Shown: positions 25,833-35,164, numbered from the stretch's first letter. The stretch is 64,000 nt of DNA from Lepidurus packardi (GCA_023053545.1 JAKZAN010000054.1:1-64000); one strand, 5' to 3'. The notes: generated by a model from the letters alone, not told the origin. A program made the numbers and translations.

Positions 25833-26660
25833 TTAGTTTCCTAAAATAATCGTATAATCAACGCCGTTAATGGTAACAATTGCGATATTATCACAAGCTC
25901 CAGAACCGAAGTTTACCAACGCAGTATTGTTATCTCGCACTATTTGAAGCGTTCCGCTAACAATTCGTGGGCAATTTGTAATGCGCAATGGGCTAATTAT
26001 TTCAGATGATTGCGTCCAACTTCCTTGGGCGATTGTTGTCCAACTTCCTGTAATTGAAAACACATTGTCTTGCCAGATGAACGGTGTGGAAAATCCCTCA
26101 ATCATCTCTCTGATTCGGTGTCCGTTGCGTAAATAAACATTTCCATTTGGATAAGTAATAACCAAGTCAAAATCGATATCGGCAACAGGGTGCAGGGCGG
26201 CATTTGCGATAGTCGACTGCAAAGTTCGCGTAACAGTCCTGCTTCCTTGCACCAAGCGGTTGTTGTGATAGAAATTTTGAAAGCTATAATTTATTACATA
26301 GGGCATCGAAAAATTTGTGCTGCCACTAACTATAATTGTTCCTCGTAATACGCTGCCATTGTTTAAAATACAGCCAGTCGATCCAAAATTAATTGATCTA
26401 GTCCACGTATTTCCAGCTACAGTTGTGGTAACTGTGGCGCAATCTGGAAGAAAGTCCATTATGCCAGCCGCATCACGATTGGACAGCCCACGTTGCTGCG
26501 TATATTGGTCTTCCACAATAAGCGCAATGTCGTCTGAAAGTTGGTCAATCGAAGTACTAATCTTCGTCTGTTCCGCATCTAATTGTGTTCGAATCTCAGC
26601 GCTGGGCGAGCAGCTTAGCAATAAAACTGCTACAACTGAAAGGATAGAATGTATTTTCAT
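25833..26660 (-). CDS. Conserved hypothetical lipoprotein
   Basis: A 275-residue predicted lipoprotein with signal peptide MKIHSILSVVAVLLLSC (lipobox LLSC, Cys17). A short helical stretch follows (LDAEQTKISTSIDQLSDDI), then a large beta-rich region with paired cysteines (C74, C96). Symmetric motifs such as GCILNNGSVLRGTIIVSGS recall repeats seen in bacterial exported adhesin-like domains. I do not recognise the family or function. It is monocistronic, ended by the terminator shared with rlmN. Confidence 0.7.
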   Translation of the reverse strand: MKIHSILSVVAVLLLSCSPSAEIRTQLDAEQTKISTSIDQLSDDIALIVEDQYTQQRGLSNRDAAGIMDFLPDCATVTTTVAGNTWTRSINFGSTGCILNNGSVLRGTIIVSGSTNFSMPYVINYSFQNFYHNNRLVQGSRTVTRTLQSTIANAALHPVADIDFDLVITYPNGNVYLRNGHRIREMIEGFSTPFIWQDNVFSITGSWTTIAQGSWTQSSEIISPLRITNCPRIVSGTLQIVRDNNTALVNFGSGACDNIAIVTINGVDYTIILGN

Positions 26661-26766
26661 GTCAAGTGACTTTAGGGGATACTTAATGCTAAATTAATAA
26701 AATTTTAATAGGAAAACTGAAAATCATTTAATTTTAATACATATTGCGAGGCTCAACTCGTTAAAG

Positions 26767-26774
26767 TATCTTTG
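26767..26774 (+). promoter_or_regulatory. -7 promoter box of the polyprenyl synthase gene (TATCTTTG), near-leaderless
   Basis: TATCTTTG is an exact consensus match ending 7 bases before the ATG at 26782, predicting a leader of only a few bases. Confidence 0.6.
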
Positions 26775-26781
26775 GAGAGTC

Positions 26782-27759
26782 ATGAAGATAACCCAACAAA
26801 TCAAAGAGCCAATCCAATTAGAGATGGAACTTTTCGAAAAGAAGTTCTACGAGGCAATGTCGTCTCGCGTCGCTTTACTTAACAGGATTACCTATTATAT
26901 TGTGAATCGAAAGGGAAAGCAAATGCGGCCAATGTTTGTTTTTTTGACTGCAAAAATGATCTCCGGCGGCAGCGTAAATGAACGCACATATAGAGGCGCA
27001 TCTGTAATCGAGCTAATCCATACCGCAACATTGGTGCATGATGATGTTGTGGATGACAGTAATCGCAGACGGGGTTTCTTTTCAATCAATGCACTTTGGA
27101 AAAATAAAATAGCAGTGTTAGTTGGCGATTACCTGCTTTCGAAGGGTTTATTGCTTTCAATCGACAACGACGACTTCGATCTTCTGAAGATCATTTCAAC
27201 GGCGGTTCGGGAAATGAGTGAAGGTGAATTACTCCAAATTGAAAAAGCAAGAAGGCTGGATATTACAGAAGAAGTATATTACGAAATTATCCGTAAAAAG
27301 ACGGCCACATTAGTGGCGTCATGTTGTGCGTTAGGTGCTTGTTCAGTTTCAGAAGACCAGCAGTCAGTAGAGAGTATGCGGCGTTTTGGGGAACTAATCG
27401 GAATGGCATTTCAAATAAAGGATGACTTATTTGACTATACTGACGACGCAATTGGAAAGCCTACAGGAATAGATATCAAGGAGCAAAAAATGACCTTGCC
27501 ATTAATACATGTCCTCAACACATGTGCAGCTCAAGATAAAAGGTGGCTCATTAACGCAATCAAAAACCACAATAAAGATAAGAAACGCGTCAAGGAAGTA
27601 ATCCAATTTGTTATTGATAATGGCGGATTGCGCTATGCTACGCATAAAATGAAATCATTTCAAGAAGAAGCGCTACAAATTTTACAGCAATTTCCTGATT
27701 CGGCCTATAAGAACTCTTTAGAACTGATGGTTAATTATGTAATTGAACGCAAAATTTAG
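26782..27759 (+). CDS. Polyprenyl (all-trans long-chain) diphosphate synthase
   Basis: A 325-residue trans-isoprenyl diphosphate synthase adding isopentenyl diphosphate units to build a long chain, probably the menaquinone side chain. Both aspartate-rich motifs are present: DDVVD (87-91) and DDLFD (214-218). The residues before the first motif (ELIHTATLVH) are small, which is consistent with long-chain products. IspB, SdsA and HepT all share this layout, so the exact chain length is not assigned. It lies downstream of rlmN and a lipoprotein gene, with its own promoter. Confidence 0.92.
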   Translation: MKITQQIKEPIQLEMELFEKKFYEAMSSRVALLNRITYYIVNRKGKQMRPMFVFLTAKMISGGSVNERTYRGASVIELIHTATLVHDDVVDDSNRRRGFFSINALWKNKIAVLVGDYLLSKGLLLSIDNDDFDLLKIISTAVREMSEGELLQIEKARRLDITEEVYYEIIRKKTATLVASCCALGACSVSEDQQSVESMRRFGELIGMAFQIKDDLFDYTDDAIGKPTGIDIKEQKMTLPLIHVLNTCAAQDKRWLINAIKNHNKDKKRVKEVIQFVIDNGGLRYATHKMKSFQEEALQILQQFPDSAYKNSLELMVNYVIERKI

Positions 27760-27763
27760 GCAC

Positions 27764-27795
27764 AAAAAAAATGCACGCCTGAGCGTGCATTCTGA
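27764..27795. terminator. Terminator between polyprenyl synthase and TM2 genes
   Basis: Stem AATGCACGC / GCGTGCATT with a 4-base loop. The A-run just 5' on the plus strand gives a proper T-tract on the minus strand, so it most clearly serves the TM2 gene. Confidence 0.75.
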
Positions 27796-27812
27796 AATTT
27801 ATCACAGATTGA

Positions 27813-28145
27813 CTATTGTTTTGTCAAAGATCCTGTGCAAATTCTGATCACGTCGATTACCCACCAGATTCCCAAACCACCTAATGTGAGGATGAACAAA
27901 ATGTTTGTCAATACTGGAGTTCCCAAATACCATCTGTGTGCAGCAAATCCGCCTAAAACCAAAGCTAAAACTAAAGCAATTAGCTGGGTTTCTTCCATCG
28001 GCGCAACTGGCGTCAAGATTTCTTTTTTGTCGTTGCTAGATACTTCTGTTGAAGTACTAGAAACCAATTGTCTTTCAACCGGGAAAGATGCAAATGCAAA
28101 ATTCACAGTAAGCAAAAGCAGTAATGCAGTAATAATTGTTTTCAT
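27813..28145 (-). CDS. TM2 domain-containing protein
   Basis: A 110-residue protein with an N-terminal signal-like helix (MKTIITALLLLLTVNFAFA). A short polar region and a C-terminal TM2 domain follow: two membrane helices (LIALVLALVLGGFAAHRWYLG and LTNILFILTLGGLGIWWVIDVIRI) joined by a short turn. TM2 domains are widespread, and their molecular role in bacteria is not known. A promoter box TATATTTG lies at 28176-28183 on the minus strand, overlapping the start region of the next gene on the opposite strand. Confidence 0.87.
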   Translation of the reverse strand: MKTIITALLLLLTVNFAFASFPVERQLVSSTSTEVSSNDKKEILTPVAPMEETQLIALVLALVLGGFAAHRWYLGTPVLTNILFILTLGGLGIWWVIDVIRICTGSLTKQ

Positions 28146-28175
28146 GTTATTTTTTTTAAGTTAATTTGTGAACTC

Positions 28176-28183
28176 CAAATATA
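28176..28183 (-). promoter_or_regulatory. -7 promoter box of the TM2 gene (TATATTTG on minus strand)
   Basis: Plus-strand CAAATATA reads TATATTTG, about 31 bases upstream of the TM2 start codon at 28145. Confidence 0.55.
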
Positions 28184-28196
28184 TGAAAAAGTCATT

Positions 28197-29063
28197 ATGA
28201 ATAAAATCCTATTAAATTTTTTCCTAATTTGTTTCACTACATCGTGCTTCGCCCAAGAATATGACTTTTTAGGTTTGATAAAATTAAACAGCACCACGAT
28301 GATTTCGTATCGTTTAGTGTTTACAGAAAAAAACGGCAAAATTGAGGGGTATTCTGTAACCGATTTACAAGGAAAAAATGAAACTAAAAATAAAGTTTCA
28401 GGGACATACGACCGAAAAACAAAACAATTTACATTCGACGAAGACGATATCGAATACACGAAGTCGGCTGTTAACAAAAAAGATTTTTGTTATTTACACT
28501 TCGCTGGCAAGCTGACACTAAATGAAAGCAGCAATATTAAAGGTGACTTCAAAGCGCGTTTCAAAGACAATAAGGAATGCCTAAACGGATCTATGTCACT
28601 AATAGGATCCAAAAAAGCAAATGAGCGCATGCAGAAGTTAAATAAGAGAATCAAGGAATCGTCAAAAACTCCAGCACCTGTTCGTGATTCTATCAACCTC
28701 CAAAAGGCCGTAAATCGTCTAAAAACCAATATTATGAAAAAAGACGAAGAAACCACATTCTTCGTCAACGCCAGTGCAATAACAACCGAGATTTGGGATG
28801 ATGATGAAGATGGCGATGAGGTTTCAATATACGTTGATGGCAACCAAGTGCTCAAAAATTATAAATCAGTAAACAAAAGTAAATTCGTCAAGATCGCATT
28901 GGAGAAAGAAATTACGACCATCGTAATTGAAGCCAATAGTGTAGGCGAAATGCCACCAAACACAACCAAATTCAGGTTTTCAAGCCCAGAAAACAAAATC
29001 GATTTAAGCGCAAATCTGCGAGAAAAAGAACGGACGACGATTCGCATCATCAAAGCAAAATAA
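28197..29063 (+). CDS. Exported hypothetical protein
   Basis: A 288-residue protein with a signal peptide (cleavage near SCFAQ, residue 20). The N-terminal half (about 22-130) is beta-rich with charged turns: FTEKNGKIEGYSVTDLQGKNETKNKVSGTYD and KDFCYLHFAGKL...KGDFKARFKDNKECLNGSM. A basic helical linker follows to about 185, then a C-terminal beta-sandwich-like domain with EIWDDDEDGDEVSIYVDG that could bind calcium. I do not recognise a function. It starts close to the TM2 promoter on the opposite strand and ends before the sigma factor gene. Confidence 0.7.
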   Translation: MNKILLNFFLICFTTSCFAQEYDFLGLIKLNSTTMISYRLVFTEKNGKIEGYSVTDLQGKNETKNKVSGTYDRKTKQFTFDEDDIEYTKSAVNKKDFCYLHFAGKLTLNESSNIKGDFKARFKDNKECLNGSMSLIGSKKANERMQKLNKRIKESSKTPAPVRDSINLQKAVNRLKTNIMKKDEETTFFVNASAITTEIWDDDEDGDEVSIYVDGNQVLKNYKSVNKSKFVKIALEKEITTIVIEANSVGEMPPNTTKFRFSSPENKIDLSANLREKERTTIRIIKAK

Positions 29064-29185
29064 TTCTTCGCTTTAAACTTCTGATAATATGGTTAATAGA
29101 AAATTTCTATAATTTTTTTATAGGGCCATACAACCATTAAGTAGCATTTTGCGTCTATCATTATAGAACACCAATTAAACACCAG

Positions 29186-29746
29186 TTGAAAGTAGTAAAC
29201 CTACATCAAGAACAGCAGCAAACAATCGCTTTGGCAATAGCGCAAAACAGGCACGCGCAGCAGCGAATATACGCGCAATTTTCAGCAAAAATGCTGTCCG
29301 TTTGCCGCCAATATATTAAAGACCAGCATCATGCCGAAGACCTGATGATAACGGCCTTCATGAAAGTTTTTGCGAATCTCAAGAACTTCGAGGCTAAAGG
29401 AAGTTTTGAAGGTTGGATACGCAGAATTATGGTGAATGAATGCATTTCGTTTATCAGAGCGGGTCAAAAGGTTGTTTTTTTGGAAGATGAAAAATATGTG
29501 GAGGAATCCTTCAATATGACGGAAGGCAATTTGAGTGTAGCCGATATTCAAAATCTAATCGATTTGTTGCCAGATGGTTGTAAAATGGTTTTCAACCTCT
29601 ATGCAATTGAAGGTTATAAACACAAAGAAATTGCTAAAATGCTTAATATCAACGAAGGCACATCAAAGTCGCAGCTTGCACACGCGCGCAAATTGTTGCA
29701 AACAAAGATTGCCAATCAAAAAAGATGTATAAATGGAACAGCATAA
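29186..29746 (+). CDS. ECF-type RNA polymerase sigma factor
   Basis: A 186-residue sigma-70 family factor. Region 2 covers about 30-95 (RIYAQFSAKMLSVCRQYIKDQHHAEDLMITAFMKVFANL, with FEGWIRRIMVNECI) and region 4 about 120-180 (LPDGCKMVFNLYAIEGYKHKEIAKMLNINEGTSKSQLAHARKLL). The start is TTG at 29186, matching homologous N-termini (KVVNLHQEQQQ). It overlaps the next gene by 14 bp, and that gene looks like its regulator. The trigger is unknown. Confidence 0.9.
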   Translation: MKVVNLHQEQQQTIALAIAQNRHAQQRIYAQFSAKMLSVCRQYIKDQHHAEDLMITAFMKVFANLKNFEAKGSFEGWIRRIMVNECISFIRAGQKVVFLEDEKYVEESFNMTEGNLSVADIQNLIDLLPDGCKMVFNLYAIEGYKHKEIAKMLNINEGTSKSQLAHARKLLQTKIANQKRCINGTA

Positions 29747-30374
29747 ATTTGAATCAGAGTTTAAAGTAAAACTCAATCAGCGGGAAATCGAACCCACGCC
29801 AGACGCATGGAATCGCCTAGAGGCTAAGCTAAATGCTTCCGAAAGTCAGAACAAAGCACGTAAATTCAATTGGCTTTATATTGCCGCAAGCGCCTCGATT
29901 TTACTGACTGGAACGCTGACTATCCTCAACAATCAAGAACAACATCAAGCCGTATCTGTCGCATCGGAAGGGCAACCAATCGAAACAATTGGCTCGGATG
30001 TACCCGCACAAAAAAAGTCAGCGGTTCAGGTGCACAATGAATCAATCATTACGAGGACAAATCATCCAAAAATAGTGGTAGTAGACCGCAATAAGGCCCC
30101 AAATCATACCCAAATTCAAGCCGATACTAATGAGCAATCAATCCAAACTGACGCAATTGCTCGCAAAACAGCCGCAGTTGAAGCAGAACAATTATTAGCC
30201 GAAACACAAGTTAAATTAATCGAAACTCAGCCAACCATAAAAGTAGATCCCAGCAAACTTTTGTCAGAAGTAGACGCCGAACTTGATTTATCATTTAGGG
30301 AAAAGGTCATTCAAAAAGTAACGAAAAACTACAAAGCAATCAAAGTTGCCGCAGCAAACAGAAATCAGGAGTAA
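29733..30374 (+). CDS. Single-pass membrane protein, putative anti-sigma factor
   Basis: A 213-residue protein. The N-terminal cytoplasmic part is about 50 residues (KFESEFKVKLNQREIEPTPDAWNRLEAKLNASES), followed by one membrane helix (NWLYIAASASILLTGTLTILNN, about 47-68) and a periplasmic polar region of about 145 residues. The DAWNRLEAKL segment is typical of proteins that follow ECF sigma genes in flavobacteria. The 14-bp overlap with the sigma gene supports translational coupling. Anti-sigma function is inferred from layout, not from a recognised domain such as zinc-binding HxxxCxxC, which is absent. Confidence 0.7.
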   Translation: MEQHKFESEFKVKLNQREIEPTPDAWNRLEAKLNASESQNKARKFNWLYIAASASILLTGTLTILNNQEQHQAVSVASEGQPIETIGSDVPAQKKSAVQVHNESIITRTNHPKIVVVDRNKAPNHTQIQADTNEQSIQTDAIARKTAAVEAEQLLAETQVKLIETQPTIKVDPSKLLSEVDAELDLSFREKVIQKVTKNYKAIKVAAANRNQE

Positions 30375-30412
30375 CAATCATCAATAATTAAATCAAAAAC
30401 AATCAAAAAACA

Positions 30413-31441
30413 ATGAAAAATTTAACCGCTTACATGACATTTTTATTGTGCCTAATCTTATCAAACGGGAACGCACAGTCTTTTGAAGCAAAAACCAAAC
30501 AAATCGCCGATAAAATTAGCGCCATCAAAACCGAAGAAAAAGCCGCGCTAAAAGAGGAAGTCGAAGCCGTAAACGCAGCATTGCAAACAGGCAAAATCAC
30601 CGCAAAACAAGCAGACGAGGAGAAACTAATGCTCGCAGAAATTCGCGCAAAAAACATCGAAAGACGCATTTTAGATGCTCAAAAAGAATTGAGCCAATTG
30701 GTCATGGATAAAGCCGAAGGCGGAATCAAGGAGAAAGATTCAGCGCGTTACACTGTGGGAATAAATGCACCCATTTCAATCGAAGATCGCGTACAAAAAA
30801 AGAGAAAAAATGCAGGGGAAGCACGAACAACTTCGCAATTTGTTCTCGCAGCGGGACTAAATAACGTATTAACGAACGGCAATTTATCCGATTCCGATTT
30901 CCGAATGGCGTCTAAATTTGTCGAGTGGGGCCTGTCATACACCAGCAGAATCCTAAAAGAAAACAACTTATTGCAAGCAAAATACGGCCTTTCTATAATG
31001 TATAATAACCTGCAACCAACAGATAATCGGTACTTTGTTCGAAACGACAATCAAACAGAATTGGCACTTAGCGAGCAAAAACTAACACACAGCAACTTGC
31101 GAAATGTATACCTCGCAGTGCCGCTCTTCCTCGAATTCGACTTCGGGAAAAACGACGCAGGAATCTATAAAAAGCAGCAAGGATGGCGCCTCGGAATTGG
31201 CGGTTACGGCGGAATCCACCTAAAATCAAAGCAAATTTTAAAGTACACTATCGACGGCGATAAAATCACTGAAAAGCAAAAGGGCGACTTCAACGCAGCC
31301 GATTTTAATTACGGAATCAGCAGCTACATCGGGCATAAGAACACAAGTTTGTATGTAAAATATGATTTGAATCCAACTTTCAAAAACAATGCTATCGAGC
31401 AACAAAACATCTCAGCCGGAATCCGTTTCGATTTCGATTAA
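30413..31441 (+). CDS. Exported coiled-coil plus beta-barrel-like protein
   Basis: A 342-residue exported protein: signal peptide to about NGNAQS (residue 23), then a charged coiled coil of some 70 residues (KTKQIADKISAIKTEEKAALKEEVEAVNA... to ERRILDAQKELSQLV). The C-terminal half, from about 140, has alternating strands with GLNNVLTNGNL, WGLSYTSRIL, GWRLGIGGYGGIH and the terminal SAGIRFDFD, ending in aromatic F-D as outer-membrane beta-barrels often do. It is third in the sigma-regulator-OMP unit. Function is unknown; it may sense or be controlled by the envelope stress pathway. Confidence 0.75.
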   Translation: MKNLTAYMTFLLCLILSNGNAQSFEAKTKQIADKISAIKTEEKAALKEEVEAVNAALQTGKITAKQADEEKLMLAEIRAKNIERRILDAQKELSQLVMDKAEGGIKEKDSARYTVGINAPISIEDRVQKKRKNAGEARTTSQFVLAAGLNNVLTNGNLSDSDFRMASKFVEWGLSYTSRILKENNLLQAKYGLSIMYNNLQPTDNRYFVRNDNQTELALSEQKLTHSNLRNVYLAVPLFLEFDFGKNDAGIYKKQQGWRLGIGGYGGIHLKSKQILKYTIDGDKITEKQKGDFNAADFNYGISSYIGHKNTSLYVKYDLNPTFKNNAIEQQNISAGIRFDFD

Positions 31442-31462
31442 TAAATAATTTAGCTATCAAAA

Positions 31463-31497
31463 AGTGCTTCAATATTTTTTTGAAGCATTTTTTTTTG
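31463..31497 (+). terminator. Intrinsic terminator after the sigma/OMP unit
   Basis: Stem TGCTTCAA / TTGAAGCA with a 7-base T-rich loop, followed by a T-run, 24 bases after the last stop codon. Confidence 0.85.
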
Positions 31498-31576
31498 AAG
31501 CTATTCAGGCTATCCGCTCGATCTTTTTTGTTCCGTTCCTCCACAAAAAAGGATGCCGCTGCTATCCGGTCTAGAA
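31497..31576 (-). repeat. Dispersed structured repeat, copy B
   Basis: Read on the minus strand: TAGACCGGATAGCAGCGGC, ATCCTTTTTTGTGG, a 4-base turn, GGAACAAAAAAGATCGAGC, then GGATAGCCTGAATAGC. It matches the motif order of the copies at 18.4, 35.2 and 46.1 kb (GCGGC, ATCCTTTT..., AAAAGAT..., AGC). CTTTTTTGT pairs with ACAAAAAAG. It lies in the dnaG upstream region, just after a terminator. Confidence 0.7.
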
Positions 31577-31603
31577 CTTCGCAACTCACATCAAAATTCT
31601 TCG

Positions 31604-31611
31604 TAACTTTG
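31604..31611 (+). promoter_or_regulatory. -7 promoter box of dnaG (TAACTTTG)
   Basis: TAACTTTG matches TAnnTTTG, 22 bases before the TTG start at 31634. Confidence 0.6.
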
Positions 31612-31633
31612 ACCTTCATCTAAACAAAAAACA

Positions 31634-33602
31634 TTGATTTCCAAAGCCACAATCGATACCGTATTTGAAACTGCCCGCGTGGAAGAAGTAATTGGCGATT
31701 TCGTCGTTCTCAAGCGCGCAGGTTCCAATTTCAAAGGACTGAGCCCGTTTTCAGACGAGCGTTCCCCGTCTTTTATGGTATCGCCAGTAAAGCAAATTTG
31801 GAAAGATTTTAGCTCTGGAAAGGGCGGCAATTCCGTGGCATTCTTAATGGAGCATGAACATTTCACCTATCCAGAAGCCATTCGGTATCTCGCCAATAAA
31901 TACAATATTGAAATTGAAGAAACCGAGAAAACTGAAGAAGAAAAAGCCAGTAACGACCTGCGCGAAAGCATGTATCTGGTTTCGGAATACGCAAAAAAAT
32001 ATTTTCACGACACACTTCTAAATTCTGAAGAAGGAAAAGCGATTGGTCTTTCCTATTTCAAAGAACGAGGCTTCACCACAGATACCATTAAAAAAATTCA
32101 GCTTAGGCTATTCGCCCGAAACATGGGATGCATTTTCTAAAGACGCATTAGGAAAGGGTTATAAACTAGAATTTCTTGAAAGTACTGGATTTACAATTAA
32201 TAAAGAAGAAAGATTGATCGACCGTTTCCGCGGGCGCGTCATGTTTCCAATAGAAAGTATGTCCGGCCGCGTCGTTGGTTTTGGGGGCAGAATACTCTCA
32301 AACGACAAAAAAGCAGCAAAATACCTGAATTCGCCTGAAAGTGACATCTACCATAAAAGCAAGGTGTTGTACGGAATTTTTCATGCCAAGCAAGCCATCG
32401 CTAAAAATGACCGCTGCTATCTTGTGGAAGGCTATACAGATGTGATTCAGATGCACCAAGCCGGAATTGAAAACGTTGTGGCTTCGTCAGGAACTGCACT
32501 AACACCAGACCAGATTCGCCTCATTAACCGACTTACCAAAAACATCACCGTGCTCTTTGATGGCGATGCAGCTGGTTTGCGCGCCTCACTACGCGGAATC
32601 GATTTGATTCTAGAAGAAGGCATGAACGTAAAAGTTTGTTCCTTCCCAGATGGCGAAGATCCAGATAGTTTTGCGCGCAAAAACTCTCTAGAACAGCTAA
32701 CGGAATATTTGGACAAAAACGCGAAAGATTTCATACAATTCAAGGCTTCCATATTAGTTGAAGAAGCGCAGAACGACCCAGTTAAAAAAGCAGGTCTAAT
32801 TCGGGATATGGTTACCAGTATTTCGAAAATTCCAGACCGAATTCAGAGGGAAATCTACATCCAAGAATGCTCCCGAATAATGGATATTTCGGAACAGGTT
32901 TTGGTAAATACTTTGGCGCAACTAGTCCAAAAAGACATCTCAGAAGCTGGAAAAAAGCAGAAAAGTGACCAGCAAGCATTTCAAGTACACAAAAATACGG
33001 ACCCGCAAACGGTCGAGAAAGTGGATGTGAAATACCAATTGGAACGAAAAATAATAGAAATTCTATTGTTATACGGCAACAAAAGCGATGTCTTCGAGGA
33101 CGTTTTGCTGCAAGCTAACGAAGACGGTGAAACAGTTGAGGTAGTGCATAAAAAGGAATACAAAGTATACGAAAGGATTTTCTTGAGCCTTCAAGAAGAT
33201 GAAACAGAATTAGCGCACCCACTGTTTAAAAAAATATACGATAATCTAATCGAATTTTATCACCAAAGTGAATCGTTCGAACTGGAACAATATATGAACA
33301 GACTTCCAAGCGAATTCGAGCAAGAGGTCACAGACATCCTTATGTCTGAAGAAAGGGAAACATTGCACAACTGGGAAGTGCAGCAGATATACGTTAAGCA
33401 AAAAGACCAGACGATAGGGCAATATGTTTCTGAAACCATATTAACCCTTCGCTGGTATCTTGTTAATAGTATTATCGAGGAGCTAAAATCAGATCTGAAT
33501 GCTCAAACAGAAAATACAGATACGCTCTCGATGGTCATGGATTATTCAAAACTAATCCACTCCTTTTCTCAAAAACTTGGTAGGGTTTTGTCCCGCTACT
33601 AA
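31634..33602 (+). pseudogene. dnaG: DNA primase DnaG, reading frame broken by a one-base insertion
   Basis: Makes RNA primers at the replication fork. The 5' part (31634-32140, TTG start, MISKATIDTVFETARVEEVIGDF) encodes the N-terminal domain; the rest, from about 32097 in another frame, holds the TOPRIM core (LVEGYTDVIQMHQAG, VLFDGDAAG) and helicase-binding C-terminus. The switch maps to a seven-A run at 32090-32096; six A would restore the family sequence (KKF-LGYSPETW). Zinc ligands are missing: the usual CPFH is SPFS (37-40) and the second Cys pair is replaced by DFSSGKG (58-63). An essential gene is unlikely to be truly dead, so an error or slippage is suspected. Confidence 0.93.
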
Positions 33603-34228
33603 ACGATTTCTAAGGTTTTTGCCTTGTTAACCAAATCCACTAGATTAGTGACATTCAATTTCGTCAAAAGCCTTAACTTATAAGTACTAACGGTTTTTTC
33701 ATTAAGATTCAAAATTTTCGAAATCTCATTGTTTTTCTTCCCATCGCTAAGGTAGCGCAATACTTCAACTTCTCGATTAGACAACTTGCGGTACAAACGC
33801 TCGCTCTTATTTTGCTTGGCAATAAGCGCTAGATTTTTCTTGATCGATTCACTCATGATAATAGTGCCTTCATGAACCTTCTGAATAGTCTGGCCTAATG
33901 TCTCAAGCTTTTCTGATTTGTGAACATAACCACAAACACCAGATTTAATAGCATTTGGTGCATAAATCTGCTCAGAAAGACTCGTGAAAATAATAATTTT
34001 TGTTTTTGGATAATTTTTAATAATGGCCTTCACTTCGTAAATACTGGTGAGACCGTCCAATTCTAGGTCTAATATGAGTACATCAATTTCCTTGTTCCTT
34101 AATGCATCAGGAATCATGAAAAAGTTGCCCACGTTAGAAACTACATTAATGTCCGCGTGGTCTTTAAAATAAGACTTCACACCGAAATGGACTACGGGGA
34201 AATTGTCCGCTAAACATACGTTGATCAT
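33599..34228 (-). CDS. LuxR/NarL family response regulator
   Basis: A 209-residue two-domain response regulator. The receiver domain (1-120) has phospho-acceptor Asp in VLILDLELDGL (about D53), acidic pocket residues near the start (ADN) and the conserved lysine in VHKSEK (about K104). The C-terminal LuxR-type helix-turn-helix (about 140-205) contains LSNREVEVLRYLSDGKKNNEISKILNLNEKTVSTYKLRLLTKL. No partner histidine kinase is adjacent. Its stop overlaps that of dnaG by 4 bp. Confidence 0.92.
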   Translation of the reverse strand: MINVCLADNFPVVHFGVKSYFKDHADINVVSNVGNFFMIPDALRNKEIDVLILDLELDGLTSIYEVKAIIKNYPKTKIIIFTSLSEQIYAPNAIKSGVCGYVHKSEKLETLGQTIQKVHEGTIIMSESIKKNLALIAKQNKSERLYRKLSNREVEVLRYLSDGKKNNEISKILNLNEKTVSTYKLRLLTKLNVTNLVDLVNKAKTLEIV

Positions 34229-34317
34229 AATAATAAAATTTTTGTAAATGCCATTGGCATCTTTATGGGTTTAGGTAAAATTATAAAAATTATAAATAAT
34301 TCATAATTTGTGGTAAA

Positions 34318-35126
34318 TTATTTATATTCTCTTGGAACAACACAAATCGGTATTGGCCTCATTTTGTGTTGGTTAGCTTTATTTAGTCTTTTATAGGTTT
34401 CAAGAACGATTTTTTCCCTGTCAGAAAAATCCGCATCAGTATTTCCAGATTCTTGTTGCTCCATTGCCCATTCCAACTCATCATAAGTAGCGCCAAGCTG
34501 ATCTTCATCGCTACGGTCATCACCAAAGAGTCCATCGGTCGGGGAAGCACCCATAATACTTGTCGGCACGCGCCCAAATATGCACCCAAAGCATATACAT
34601 CTGATTTCATCAAATCTGCTATTGGGCTCAAGTCTACGCCACCATCACCATATTTAGTGTAAAAACCTACACCAAAATCTTCTACTTTATTTCCAGTTCC
34701 TGCCACTAAAAGCCCATGCAAACCAGCAAAATAATACAAGGTTGTCATTCGCAAACGAGCCCTGGCGTTGGCCAGCGCCAAACTTACTGTTGCGTCACTC
34801 GCCTCCGTTGGAACTGTAGCCGCAAATGTGTCAAAAACCCCCGAAAGCATCGCTTCAACACTACTCACATTTGCAAAACGTTGCTGCAATTGCTCGATAT
34901 GCTCCCTGCCACGACTAACCTGATTTTCCGCTTGGTGAATGGGCATTTCAACACAAAGCGTCGTTAAACCAGTTTGCGCACACAAAGTGGACGTGACTGC
35001 AGAGTCGATTCCGCCCGAAATTCCCACAACAAAACCATTCACTTTTGCGTTTACTGCATATTCCTTAAGCCAATTCACAATATGCGAATTTACTTCTGGA
35101 ACCTGAATCGTACTTTTTTTTGCCAT
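34318..35126 (-). pseudogene. nadE: NAD+ synthase NadE, frame broken by a two-base insertion
   Basis: Ammonia-dependent conversion of nicotinic acid adenine dinucleotide to NAD+. The first part (35126 down) carries the P-loop SGGIDS (37-42) and GTGNKVEDFGVGF; the C-terminal part (PTDGLFGDDRSDEDQLGATYDELEWAM) is in another frame from 34569. Joining is restored by removing one GC from the doubled GCGC at 34569-34573, giving AYLGVPTSI as in relatives. With no other nadE visible and NAD synthesis vital, the break is suspect. Promoter box at 35151-35158. Confidence 0.93.
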
Positions 35127-35150
35127 ATTTTATCAATAATTATGATAATC

Positions 35151-35164
35151 CAAATGTATATTTG
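35151..35164. promoter_or_regulatory. Divergent overlapping -7 boxes for nadE (minus) and gldB (plus)
   Basis: CAAATGTA at 35151-35158 reads TACATTTG for nadE; TATATTTG at 35157-35164 serves the plus strand. The boxes share two bases. The plus-strand start near 35170 places the repeat at 35196-35300 in the gldB leader. Confidence 0.55.
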
